A stretch of 41,836 bases of DNA from a virus: the IMG/VR virus record IMGVR_UViG_3300009168_000068, positions 1 to 41,836 of that record. The stretch is one strand, 5' to 3'. The notes below the pieces were generated by a model, which was not told the DNA's origin, ran no database searches, and saw only the letters and a list, made by a program, of their open reading frames with translations. Below, in pieces: positions 13,463-22,038 of this stretch (position 1 is its first letter; every line of letters starts with the position of its first letter). The position numbers and the translations under genes were made by a program.

Positions 13463-16162
13463 CTAGCTTTGAGCTGGCGTGACTTCGATCCAGCAACCCT
13501 GCAATGCTGTGGGCATCGGCACCGACCACGAAATCTCGAAGTTCCGGTCGCGGGTCATGCCGAGACGCTGCCACAGCAGGCTGGTGCGATATTCGCCGAT
13601 GTCGCCGATCGACTGCGACACCGGGCTGCCCCACGCATGGCCCCTGTCGTCGCTCCACCGAAGGCTAACCAGCCGGTCGTGAAAGTCGGTGGCGGTCACC
13701 GTCGTGCGTATCGTCTGCCCGCCCATCCAGGCCCAACCGCTGGAGAACGTGCTGGTGCCCTCGACCGGGTTAGGCGCGCTCGCCCCGGCGTTGAACGTGC
13801 CGCCGTAGAACATCGTCGTCGTCTCGCTGTCGAACTGCGGGCCATTGGTGCCACTCTGCGCGAACACGCCACTGAGCGGCTGCGTCTCCATCGTGCCGGT
13901 CAGCGTATTGATGCGGTAGGACGTGGTAGGGCCGGCACCGGCACCTGGATTGCGGAACATCCACAGCGTGCCGTTGATCCGCGAGGTTTCAAGCTCCGAC
14001 GTTGTGGTGCCGATCGCAATGTTCCACATCACCGCCGCCGTCTGCGCGTTCAACTTGAGGACGTGGTAACCCTGCGCGATGTTCTGCGTGCCCACCATCA
14101 TCAGCACGTTGCCGTCAGCTTGGTCGTAGCCGAATGAGTAGAGTGTGATCCCCGTCCAGGCCGGATCGACAGCGGAAACATCGAGGCTGCCGACCGTCGT
14201 CCAGGTAATGCCGGGATTGGTTGCCGGCCAGGTCGCCGGGTCGTAGCTCGTGGCGCTGGCGGCGATGTCGATCCGATAGAGCGGGATACTGGGCTTGATG
14301 GTCGTAGTGGCGTCCCACGACAGGAACACCGAGGCAGAGCTGCCACCCGACTTGCCGGCGATCATGCTGCCCCGGTTGTTGGTGGCGCCCGAGACAATGG
14401 CTTGCGAGAACCCGGTGTGTTCCATGGTATCGACCCGGAACCCGGAAACCACTCCGGAGAAAATGCTGTACTTGATGAACCCGAAGGTAACGCCGTTGCA
14501 CACCACGCCCGTGAGGCGGTCGGCTATCGTTACCCCTGTCGGATAGGGCAGGAAGCTGCCGCTTAAGGCGCCGAACGTATCGACCACGGCAAAGGTGTTG
14601 GGGTCGTGCTTGGAAATCGGCGTGCTGTTATGGGGTCCGTCGCCGCTTTGCAAAATCAGGTAGCCACCGATCGGATCAACAAAGCCACCGCCAATCGCCC
14701 ACAGAACGTCAGGATCAGGCACGGAAACCGTCACCAGCGGGGTCTGCGTTTCCAGTGCGGTGGTGTATTTCTGATAGCCGTGCTGCCCGACGATGTAGAT
14801 AAAGCCGCGCTCCCAGTCGATGAACGCGCCGCCGAAGTTAACACTTACCGCGCCGACATTAACGCCGTTGAGCTGCGCAATGTTGGGCAGCCAGGTGATG
14901 ATCTTCTCTTCAGTGATGACAACATCACCCTGCGGCGTCGTGCCAGTCTCCATGTCGGCGATAAAGCTGCGGTAAAACACCCGCTTGCCCTCGGCGACCA
15001 GATGCGGGAACGAGCGCAACCGCTTGATCGGCTGCCCGTTGTCGGTGAACACCGCACGGTCCAACGCATACAGATTGCCGTTCTGCCAGTCACCCACGAC
15101 CAGCGTACTATTGACCGGCCAGAAGCAGTTCGCCCGGTGCCGGTGCTCGTTGCCGTTGCTGTCGATCCACAGCCACTCGTGCCATAGCCCCGTCGTTATA
15201 TCATGGACCCACGTCTTGTCCGCGTGCGGGAACGTGAGCACGTAGAACGTGTGCCCACCGAGCTGGTAGCAGAACCCGATCGCATCATCGATGCGCACAT
15301 ACCCGGCGATCTCCGCCTCAATGGCATACGTACTGATGCGCTTGGTTTGATACCCCGCACCGTGGATAATAAAACCCTGGCCTTGTCGGTCGCGGGTTAG
15401 CCAGAATATCCCGTTGTCATAGTTGGCAACCGAATACTTCGCCGCGATCCCATGGTCGATGAAGACGCTTTGCACCTGTGCGAACTGCGAGCTGCCGGCG
15501 CCGATATCAGTCGGTCCCGCGTCATACCACACCTCGCTGGTGCGCTCGCCGAGCAGCCATATCTCCCGCTTGGCGACGATCAATGTCACCAGCATGTCCG
15601 AGTATGACTGCTTGTTGGCGAAGTCGAGCGAGTCGAACGTCAGCGCCAGCGAGCCGGTCCAGTAGAACTGCGGCGTGGCGGGCTTGTTGAAGATGAGGAA
15701 GGTGTCGAGGTAGTCCACGCGGGTGGCGCCGCTGAACATGGCCGCTGGGTCTATGATCTGCGCGAACGTGTTGTCCGCGAGCGTCACCTTCCACCCACTC
15801 GCGGTGCCGTCCACAATCACCAGGTCCAGCCCGTTGTCCGCCATGGACACGGGCGTCCGCAGCCCCGGCGTGATCGTCCCGAGCAGCGTGCCGGTCCAGT
15901 CGGAGACGTTGATGCTGTAGACGTTGGACCCACTGACGACGTAGACGCCGCCGGTCGTGCATTGGCGGATGCCCCGTATCGGCCCGGTGCCGATCGCGGT
16001 GGTGCCGAGCCTGCGGAGGCCAGGCGTCGGGTAGTGCGCCGCCGGCATCGGCTCGCCCTGCGCTTCAGGCACCGGCTCGCTGTACAGGTTCACCGAGCGC
16101 TGCGCCGAGGCGATGACGCTGTGCGCCAGGTAGGCCGAGCCGGTCAGTGCTACCTTTGCCAT
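13463..16162 (-). CDS. P22 gp10-like tail hub / DNA stabilisation protein with insert
   Basis: An 899-residue protein. Residues 1 to about 404 follow the gp10-like pattern: QRSVNLYSEPVP, TPGLRRLGTTAIGTGPIRGI, then SEVWYDAG and FPHLVAEGKRVFYRSFIADM. The family's usual ending appears at about 830-899: LVSLRWSDDRGHAWGSPVSQ, IGEYRTSLLWQRLGM, RDRNFEISWS. Between them lie about 420 residues absent from the family's usual 470-550 length, rich in short beta-strands and likely propeller-like. gp10 closes the portal channel after packaging and carries the tail needle and spikes. The gene start overlaps the stop before it (TGATG). Confidence 0.85.
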   Translation of the reverse strand: MAKVALTGSAYLAHSVIASAQRSVNLYSEPVPEAQGEPMPAAHYPTPGLRRLGTTAIGTGPIRGIRQCTTGGVYVVSGSNVYSINVSDWTGTLLGTITPGLRTPVSMADNGLDLVIVDGTASGWKVTLADNTFAQIIDPAAMFSGATRVDYLDTFLIFNKPATPQFYWTGSLALTFDSLDFANKQSYSDMLVTLIVAKREIWLLGERTSEVWYDAGPTDIGAGSSQFAQVQSVFIDHGIAAKYSVANYDNGIFWLTRDRQGQGFIIHGAGYQTKRISTYAIEAEIAGYVRIDDAIGFCYQLGGHTFYVLTFPHADKTWVHDITTGLWHEWLWIDSNGNEHRHRANCFWPVNSTLVVGDWQNGNLYALDRAVFTDNGQPIKRLRSFPHLVAEGKRVFYRSFIADMETGTTPQGDVVITEEKIITWLPNIAQLNGVNVGAVSVNFGGAFIDWERGFIYIVGQHGYQKYTTALETQTPLVTVSVPDPDVLWAIGGGFVDPIGGYLILQSGDGPHNSTPISKHDPNTFAVVDTFGALSGSFLPYPTGVTIADRLTGVVCNGVTFGFIKYSIFSGVVSGFRVDTMEHTGFSQAIVSGATNNRGSMIAGKSGGSSASVFLSWDATTTIKPSIPLYRIDIAASATSYDPATWPATNPGITWTTVGSLDVSAVDPAWTGITLYSFGYDQADGNVLMMVGTQNIAQGYHVLKLNAQTAAVMWNIAIGTTTSELETSRINGTLWMFRNPGAGAGPTTSYRINTLTGTMETQPLSGVFAQSGTNGPQFDSETTTMFYGGTFNAGASAPNPVEGTSTFSSGWAWMGGQTIRTTVTATDFHDRLVSLRWSDDRGHAWGSPVSQSIGDIGEYRTSLLWQRLGMTRDRNFEISWSVPMPTALQGCWIEVTPAQS

Positions 16163-17505
16163 CAGGCCATCACCATCACGCGCACCGCATCACCCCCACC
16201 ACCAGGCACCACGGTCGCATCAGCCACGCTGGCCCAGTGCTCGATGAGAACCTGTGTGGCCCACATCTCGGGCACACCGCTGCCCCACTGCTCCATCACC
16301 GTCTGCGTGGCCACCATGTTGGTGACGATGCTGACGCTGTCGTCCCAGCCCGACGTGAAGCCGGCGGGCACCGCTCCGGTGAAGGCGGTCGCGCCGAAGT
16401 TTGCGGTGATGGAGTTGCCAGAGGTTTGGAGGAAGACGTAAGGGTAACAATCGATCCCCTGCCCCAAGCCCACAGCGCCGATGTCACTCCCCCCCACACC
16501 AGTCACAGGGTTGCCGGTATTATTCCAGGCACCAGCGGCGCCAAGGCGGAACCAGCAACGGCGATTGTCAAGATCGATGGCACAACAGACCACGCTGCTG
16601 GTTGTCACCGATCCACCGATCGACCCATTGCCACTTATTTGTGTACCGAGATAGTCCATCACCAGGATGGTGCCAGACGCCGCCTGGGGGGTGGCGGACG
16701 ACGGTGGGCCGGACACTCCCAGTGTCGCCCTGGCGGACGCAAAACCGAAGGCCGACGTTGACGCCTGCGTCGTGGTGCTGGTGTATTCGATGTAGTACTT
16801 GCCGCTTCGCTTTGGATGCGCCCCCCGGACGCTCTGATTCCCAGCCCCCGCCGTGGCGATCAGGTTGCCGCCGGTCAGGTTAAGGCTGGCGCTCTTGTCG
16901 GTCGTGCTCCAGGTCGAGACGGCCGGGGGTGCAGCAAGTCCAGCCGTGAAACCAGATGGCACCGCGCCGACGAAAGTGCTGTCGCCGAAATTGGCGGTGA
17001 CCATGCCATTCGGCGTGGCGTTGTTCGACGCATAAAGGCCATATGCAGCAACCCCAGCGCCAACAAACGACACCGCAAGGCCGCCTGTTCCCGTTGCCGG
17101 ATTAGCAGTCCCTGAGTTGTTCCACTGCCCCGCCGCCCCATTCCTGAACCAGATAAGCTGCGCGGTCAGGTCCAGCGCCATGCAGGCGACATTCCCGGCG
17201 CTGAACGAGGGAAGGGCAAGCACGCCAGTGGTGCCGACATAAACAGTGCCGGTTCTGACCACATAAGACACTCCGGCTGCGCCACCGACCCCGATGCCGG
17301 TCAGCAGCGCCGCCAGAGTCGCGATGCCGCAGGCGGAATTGCCAGCGTCAACGAATGTGTATTCCCAGTAGTATTTGCCCGTGGCTGTGCCGTAGACGCT
17401 ACGCGCGCACTGATTGCCGAACTGGTTGGAGCGCGCGGACAGATTGCCGTTGCTGAGAACACAATCGGCAGTCTTGTCAGCCGGGTTCCATGTCGTGCCG
17501 GCCAT
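16162..17505 (-). CDS. Virion protein with two tandem SPRY-like domains
   Basis: A 447-residue protein starting MAGTTWNPADKTADC. Two related halves (about 8-195 and 200-385) each show the SPRY pattern: GKYYWEYTFVDAG / GKYYIEYTSTTTQ, a strand with W-FRNGAAGQWNN / WFRLGAAGAWNNT, and an ending with TANFGDSTFVGAVPSGF / TANFGATAFTGAVPAGF. The last 60 residues contain VATQTVMEQWG and ATQVLIEHWA, a repeat seen at the ends of phage structural proteins. SPRY modules bind protein or glycan, so it is likely a surface or attachment protein. The ATG forms TGATG with the previous stop. Confidence 0.8.
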   Translation of the reverse strand: MAGTTWNPADKTADCVLSNGNLSARSNQFGNQCARSVYGTATGKYYWEYTFVDAGNSACGIATLAALLTGIGVGGAAGVSYVVRTGTVYVGTTGVLALPSFSAGNVACMALDLTAQLIWFRNGAAGQWNNSGTANPATGTGGLAVSFVGAGVAAYGLYASNNATPNGMVTANFGDSTFVGAVPSGFTAGLAAPPAVSTWSTTDKSASLNLTGGNLIATAGAGNQSVRGAHPKRSGKYYIEYTSTTTQASTSAFGFASARATLGVSGPPSSATPQAASGTILVMDYLGTQISGNGSIGGSVTTSSVVCCAIDLDNRRCWFRLGAAGAWNNTGNPVTGVGGSDIGAVGLGQGIDCYPYVFLQTSGNSITANFGATAFTGAVPAGFTSGWDDSVSIVTNMVATQTVMEQWGSGVPEMWATQVLIEHWASVADATVVPGGGGDAVRVMVMA

Positions 17506-18980
17506 CAGGCGATCACCGCCGGCCCGATCGTGCAGGCCGACACCGCCGCCGCCGTCCACGCTGTTGAGGTAGCCGGGTCCGTCGTGTCCGTCCGCCAGGT
17601 CCAGCCGAACGAGGTGGACAGTGCCAGCGTCGGCGAGGCGACCGTGGTGGCGCCCGACTTGAGCTGCACCGCGCCGGTCCTCGTCCCCGCATCGCTCTTC
17701 GCCACGAACGCGCGCGTGGTCACCGCCACCGTGCTCGCAGGCGTCGAGCCAAGCGCCGCCACGGTGTAAAAGTCAGCATGCCCCGCCACGGCGTCGTAGA
17801 CGTAGCTGGTGGTGCCGTCCTGCAGGGGTTCGTTGACGAAGTCAGCGTTGACGGTGGGGGTGATGTTGACGGTGTAACCAACCGCCGCAACGGGACTCAG
17901 ACCAGCGGGGTTAGCTACCGGGAACGTCGCGTAAATCCCTGCCCCACCAGCCTTTCCGGTGGTACCGCCCGTAACCGCGTAGCTGACCAAAACGTCACCC
18001 ACCATGCCGACCCAGTATGACGCACCCTTCACGACGGTGACCGGCGTGACGAAAGTCAGCGTGTTGTTACCCACAATCGGATTACTGATTGTCGTGGCTG
18101 ATCCAATTACAGCCCCAGGGCTTCCCGCGTTATCGGCGAAGATGGAACACTTGAGATTGCCCGTGAAAGCCGTGTTGATTGAGATAGAGATGGCACTGAA
18201 TGTTCCGCTGAAAGATGGAACCAAAAGCGAGTATCTCGGAGCACCCCCGACGGCGGACGAGGAGGTAGATGTCGAGATGGAAGCGGAGAACGGACTAGGC
18301 GCCCGCGCGAACTGCACACTCGCATCGCTCGCTGGCATCCGCGTGTAGCACCGCACGTCTCCGACCCACGGCACCGACGCCGCGTCGCTGCGCCAGAGGA
18401 GGTCGTCGATCTGCTGGGCGTTAAAAACCGCACTCATGGCCACAGTCAGCTTGTTGGCATAGGCATTTGCACCAGGGCGTGTGTTGATACCAGTGGTCGA
18501 GTGGTCGTCCGTCGCGCTGCCGTTCTTCCTGACTTTGAACGACCCGGTCGTGTTGTTGATGACAATCTCAAACTCGAACTGGAACCATGTGGTCTGCGCG
18601 GTCACTGCGCCCGCATACGTCGCCAGCACTGTGCCGCCTGGCGTTGCCGACGTTAGCAGTATCGCACCATCACTGCGGAATACGATGCAGCATTGATTTG
18701 TGGCGCCATCGGCGAACTGGAAATACATAGCGAGTGTGGTGCCACTTAGCGCGGCAGTCTGACGAAACGCGACGCTGAGATGATGCACGGCATCGTTTGT
18801 CGCGCTGCTTTTTACTAATGGGGTGGGAGAGGAGCTGTTCCATTGCGCGGCCTGACTGCCAGCAAACCTGCCAGCAACCAGACTCAATGCCACCCCAGTC
18901 CCACCGCTATCCCAGTAGCCCAACGCCATATCTGCCGTGGTGGCGTAGCAATCCCAGGATTCGCCGAAGATGTAGGACAC
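17505..18980 (-). CDS. Virion protein with lectin-like (ConA/LamG) domain
   Basis: A 491-residue protein beginning (GTG)SYIFGESWDCYATTADM. The first 210 residues have the jelly-roll rhythm of concanavalin A/LamG-like domains in phage structural proteins (AMYFQFADGATNQCCIVFRS; TTWFQFEFEIVINNTTGSFK). The C-terminal half is Ser/Thr/Ala-rich beta structure. The GTG at 18980 is preferred because it has GAGGA seven bases upstream and begins just past the TAG of the preceding gene; an ATG at 19016 would overlap that gene by 34 bases. Probably a capsid or tail decoration protein with carbohydrate affinity. Confidence 0.75.
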   Translation of the reverse strand: MSYIFGESWDCYATTADMALGYWDSGGTGVALSLVAGRFAGSQAAQWNSSSPTPLVKSSATNDAVHHLSVAFRQTAALSGTTLAMYFQFADGATNQCCIVFRSDGAILLTSATPGGTVLATYAGAVTAQTTWFQFEFEIVINNTTGSFKVRKNGSATDDHSTTGINTRPGANAYANKLTVAMSAVFNAQQIDDLLWRSDAASVPWVGDVRCYTRMPASDASVQFARAPSPFSASISTSTSSSAVGGAPRYSLLVPSFSGTFSAISISINTAFTGNLKCSIFADNAGSPGAVIGSATTISNPIVGNNTLTFVTPVTVVKGASYWVGMVGDVLVSYAVTGGTTGKAGGAGIYATFPVANPAGLSPVAAVGYTVNITPTVNADFVNEPLQDGTTSYVYDAVAGHADFYTVAALGSTPASTVAVTTRAFVAKSDAGTRTGAVQLKSGATTVASPTLALSTSFGWTWRTDTTDPATSTAWTAAAVSACTIGPAVIA

Positions 18981-18982
18981 CG

Positions 18983-19702
18983 CTACGTCCTCGCTGCTAG
19001 GATAGTGACCGCGCAATCCGCGAGAGTTGCGTCCTGCACAGCCGGCGCCACCATCTGCAGCACGTCACCGACCGCCAGCGAGCCGCCAGCGCCCGCCAGC
19101 GTCGCACTGGTGTTGCTGGCGCTGGTGATGGTGATCGTGCCGATCGACGTGGTGCTGCCGCCGCTGATCTTGTTCAGCGTGAACGCCGCATTGCTCGTCG
19201 TCTTGGTCGAATCATACACCATGGTGCCCGCCAGGCTCGCCGGCACCGTCATCGCCATAGCCACCGGAGCGTTGGCGACAGCGCCCGCCGCAGGCTTGCC
19301 GGCGAAGGCGAAGGTCACCGGCACGGACTGCACGCTCGGCGGAAGCTGCGCAAACGTGGCCACGCCAGTGATCGCCGCGAACGACACCGCAGGCGCCGTG
19401 AGTACCACCGTGGAGGCGCTTGTAACGCGCCCCGTGGCGTCCAGCGTGAGCCTCGGCACGTTGGTGGCGTCGCCATACGTGGAGGCCACCACACCGCTGT
19501 TGGGCAACCGCGCGACCGACAGCAGCCCGCTGGTGATGTTCGCCGCGTTGGTGGTGTCCTTCGTGGCAGAAGCGGCGATCGTCGTGCCACCCAGCGCGAC
19601 CACTGTCGGGTTTGGATAGATGCCCGACAAGTCGCCACCCGCCGCCGCGCCCGTGTTGTCGCCGGGTGGCCCCTTAATATTGCCTGTCTTAACCCAGCCC
19701 AC
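18983..19702 (-). CDS. Fibre-like virion protein
   Basis: A 239-residue protein. It opens with [18 protein letters not shown], a short collagen-like turn, then [14 protein letters not shown], a motif found in many phage and bacterial fibre proteins. [20 protein letters not shown] and [13 protein letters not shown] are typical of beta-helical fibre repeats. The C-terminal part is Ala/Thr-rich with strands such as [20 protein letters not shown]. It is probably part of the tail or its attached fibres. AAGGAAA precedes the start, close to the 5' end of the divergent HNH gene. Confidence 0.75.
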   Translation of the reverse strand: MGWVKTGNIKGPPGDNTGAAAGGDLSGIYPNPTVVALGGTTIAASATKDTTNAANITSGLLSVARLPNSGVVASTYGDATNVPRLTLDATGRVTSASTVVLTAPAVSFAAITGVATFAQLPPSVQSVPVTFAFAGKPAAGAVANAPVAMAMTVPASLAGTMVYDSTKTTSNAAFTLNKISGGSTTSIGTITITSASNTSATLAGAGGSLAVGDVLQMVAPAVQDATLADCAVTILAART

Positions 19703-19767
19703 AGCTATTTCCTTGCTCTATACCGTGTGGCCCAGGTAACCTTGCGGCCCCAGGAAGGAGGAACGAG

Positions 19768-20199
19768 GTGTATCTGACGGAACAAGAGGCGGCACGCTTT
19801 GCCTCGAAAAGCAAAAAGGCCAGAGATTGCCTGATCTGGCAGGGTCCATTGGACAAGGACGGGTATGGCACTTTCTACCTTCGCCGCATGAACCGCCGCG
19901 CTCATCGCGTCGCGTGGTTCTCCATTCATGGCGATCTGCCGGACGATCACGTTATCAACCACGTTTGTCGGAACCCGTCTTGCGTAAATCCACAACACCT
20001 TCAGGCAATCACGCGATCTGAGAATGTCATGCGCGATAGCGGCGCCATCACATACATCAACAGCCAGAAAACCCATTGCCCAGCCGGTCATCCTTATGAT
20101 CGCATCTACAGCGGTCAGCGATATTGCTCTATTTGCGAAGCGGCAAAAAAGAAGCGGCTCAGAGCACGATGGCGAGCAGAAGACACACTGAATGTCTAG
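19768..20199 (+). CDS. HNH endonuclease (free-standing homing type)
   Basis: A 143-residue protein with the HNH core AHRVAWFSIHGDLPDD, VINHVCRNPSCVNPQHLQAI and TRSENVMR. A C-terminal pair CPAGHPYD and YCSICEAAKKKR forms a second zinc site. It starts at GTG 19768 behind AAGGAGG. It is the only sizeable plus-strand gene in the late region, sits between two fibre-like genes, and its stop shares CTAG with the converging gene's stop. These are signs of a mobile homing endonuclease that cuts related phages lacking the insertion; the target cannot be read from sequence. Confidence 0.88.
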   Translation: MYLTEQEAARFASKSKKARDCLIWQGPLDKDGYGTFYLRRMNRRAHRVAWFSIHGDLPDDHVINHVCRNPSCVNPQHLQAITRSENVMRDSGAITYINSQKTHCPAGHPYDRIYSGQRYCSICEAAKKKRLRARWRAEDTLNV

Positions 20200-20396
20200 G
20201 TAAACAGCCAGATGTCGCCAGTGGTAACATCAAGATATGACGTGCCAACGGGCGCAGGGCCGGTCGGCGGCCCGCTCCCTTGCAGGAATGACGTTCCCGC
20301 AGGGCCAGCCGGGCCAGAACTCGACTGGATCGCCGCATTGAGAGCCGCCGCCGTCAGTATGTCGCCTGGCTCCCAGGGATACAGGTTATCGGTCAT
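20196..20396 (-). CDS. Small collagen-like tail protein
   Basis: A 66-residue protein, MTDNLYPWEPGDILTAAALN followed by SSGPAGPAGTSFLQGSGPPT and TSYLDVTTGDIWLF. The first part, W-x-x-G-D-x-L-T-A-x-x-L-N, is common at the start of tail-fibre proteins and the last part resembles a fibre tip, so this may be a miniature fibre or a fragment cut off by the neighbouring HNH insertion. The ATG overlaps the TGA of the gp4-like gene (ATGA). Confidence 0.7.
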   Translation of the reverse strand: MTDNLYPWEPGDILTAAALNAAIQSSSGPAGPAGTSFLQGSGPPTGPAPVGTSYLDVTTGDIWLFT

Positions 20397-21166
20397 CCCA
20401 GCACCGGCAGGCCAGAATCGAGCACGATCACCGACTGGTGCGGCCCGACGCTGCCACTGATACCACCCTGCCCCGAAGCAGCCGTCGCCAGCCCTGCTGG
20501 CATCGACAGCGTGGACATCCGCGCATTGTTGGCCTTGATCGTCGCCTTGGTGCCCATCAGCGACGCGACGTGCGAGCGGTTCGCCGGCAGCCCGTAGTTA
20601 AGCTGTATGCGCAGCGCCAGCTCGTAGCGCAGCGCCATGATGTATTCGAGCGGCAGCCCCAGAGGATCGGTTAGCGCCGTATAGGCAGGCAGCGCGTCAC
20701 GGTAAAACACATGCAGCTCATACTGCCCCGCCACCGGCACCGGCCAGAACGTCAGCATGCCGGTGGGGTAGTCTGACTGATACCAGACCGCCGCGGGGAA
20801 CGAGGTCAGGTATTTCAATGAGATCGTGTTGTAGTCCGCCTGGCTGTCGATGATCGCCATCTGGTAGTCCACCGGGCTGGTGCTGGCTGTGATCGCCGGC
20901 ACGCTGCCCTGGTAGGCCTGCCGCGCAAACGCCGAGTCCAGCCGCGGTGGCCTGTCCGGTATGGCGTAAGACGCAGCGCCCGTGGCCGGAATGATCAGCT
21001 CGACGTTGCGCCAGCACATGAACACTTCCTGGTTCCAGGTGCCGGCGATCTCGCGCAACAGGTCGAGCGCGTCGTTGGCGTCCTCGGCCAGGGGAGTCTG
21101 ACCCACGCCGACCACGCCCGAGGTCTTGAGCGCAGCGGTTATGATGTCGCCTGCCGTCTCGATCAT
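20393..21166 (-). CDS. P22 gp4-like head-to-tail adaptor
   Basis: A 257-residue protein. The N-terminal helices, GDIITAALKTSGVVGVGQTP then AEDANDALDLLREIAGTWNQ, are the recurrent start of the gp4-like packaged-DNA stabilisation family, and YIMALRYELALRIQLNYGLP lies in the C-terminal helical part. gp4 forms the ring beneath the portal and prepares the tail machine. The order coat, adaptor, hub matches P22-type genomes. At about 257 residues it is longer than P22 gp4 (166), as in many relatives. Confidence 0.8.
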   Translation of the reverse strand: MIETAGDIITAALKTSGVVGVGQTPLAEDANDALDLLREIAGTWNQEVFMCWRNVELIIPATGAASYAIPDRPPRLDSAFARQAYQGSVPAITASTSPVDYQMAIIDSQADYNTISLKYLTSFPAAVWYQSDYPTGMLTFWPVPVAGQYELHVFYRDALPAYTALTDPLGLPLEYIMALRYELALRIQLNYGLPANRSHVASLMGTKATIKANNARMSTLSMPAGLATAASGQGGISGSVGPHQSVIVLDSGLPVLG

Positions 21167-21235
21167 GGCGGTGTTCCGTAATTTGCTGGCATGCTAAATT
21201 CGCATCAGCCAGCGCATGTGGATGACCTCCCGCTG

Positions 21236-21291
21236 CCTGGTCAGGGGCGGATACCCCGACAGGCCGAGCGGCGTTTCAGCACCGCTCGGCC
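21236..21291 (-). terminator. Two tandem hairpins after the coat-protein cluster
   Basis: 21262-21271 (GGCCGAGCGG) pairs perfectly with 21282-21291 (CCGCTCGGCC) around a 10-base loop. Beside it, 21236-21247 pairs with 21254-21263 around CGGATA, with two unpaired bases; the two hairpins overlap by two bases. There is no clear U-tract on the minus strand, so this may be an attenuator or RNA-processing site that lowers expression of the tail genes relative to the coat gene, and not a full terminator. Confidence 0.55.
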
Positions 21292-21304
21292 ATCACCCCA
21301 TCCC

Positions 21305-21799
21305 TTACAGCGGCTCGGGATAGTTGCGCCGAATGCCCTCGTCGGCCTGCACCGAGTTGCGCACCATCGGCAGCCCCTTCTCCGCCAGCTCGCCCATCTT
21401 CGCCAACTGGTTGTTGAACCGCACGATTTCAGCCTCGGTGTGCGTGCGTGCCGCATCAGCCAGTTCCGGCGAATCGAACCACTCGCGCCGCGGCCGCAGC
21501 CTGCTCTCCTCGCCAGGGTCGGCGATCTCGATGCCGCCATGCACCGGGTGGAAAAGCAACTTGGGGTAACCGTCCGGATGCGACTCGGCGTCCTCAGCCA
21601 TGAAATCACTGGCCTTGGCGCGCTCCGGCACCTTGGTCTGGGCGTATAGCTGCGCCGGGTTGGCTATCCGGGTGGCGTCATCCGGTGCCTCACCGCCCAC
21701 CATTCGGCCGCCAGGATGCTGGCCCTGCTGCGCCTCGCGCTGCCGCCTCTGCTCTTCTTCCTGGTGCCGCTTATTGCCGTTCTTGTCCTGCTCGCTCAT
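21305..21799 (-). CDS. Hypothetical protein downstream of coat gene
   Basis: A 164-residue, highly charged protein. The first 60 residues are Glu/Gln/Arg-rich and likely disordered (KRHQEEEQRRQREAQQGQHP). The middle has YPKLLFHPVHGGIEIADPGE, a compact segment found in small phage proteins beside coat genes. The end is helical (EAEIVRFNNQLAKMGELAEK). It may be a head-associated protein. No family is named. The start overlaps the preceding stop. Confidence 0.65.
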   Translation of the reverse strand: MSEQDKNGNKRHQEEEQRRQREAQQGQHPGGRMVGGEAPDDATRIANPAQLYAQTKVPERAKASDFMAEDAESHPDGYPKLLFHPVHGGIEIADPGEESRLRPRREWFDSPELADAARTHTEAEIVRFNNQLAKMGELAEKGLPMVRNSVQADEGIRRNYPEPL

Positions 21800-22017
21800 T
21801 GATCGGTCCTTTCCTGCCGCGTGCGCGTTACCGGCTCGATCACCTCGGCGATGGAACCAGCCGCCTTGCGGATGCGCATGATCTCATCGAGATCACCCTG
21901 CTCCGCGCCAGGCTTGGTCGCCGCCCCCTTCTGCCCCGGCTGCACGTTGGTGGTCTTCTCAGCCTCCGGCCGGTTCTGCTGCGTGGCGCTGTCCCGGCTG
22001 CGTTCGTCGTTAGCCAT
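21796..22017 (-). CDS. Hypothetical 73-residue protein
   Basis: A charged, low-complexity N-terminus (MANDERSRDSATQQNRPEAE) followed by a helix (DLDEIMRIRKAAGSIAEVIE). It shares its style with the next gene and both lie directly after the coat gene. It is probably a minor head component or assembly factor, but nothing proves it. The ATGA overlap at 21796-21799 links it to the following gene. Confidence 0.6.
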   Translation of the reverse strand: MANDERSRDSATQQNRPEAEKTTNVQPGQKGAATKPGAEQGDLDEIMRIRKAAGSIAEVIEPVTRTRQERTDQ

Positions 22018-22038
22018 ATCAGTAACTCCTTGGGTTGA

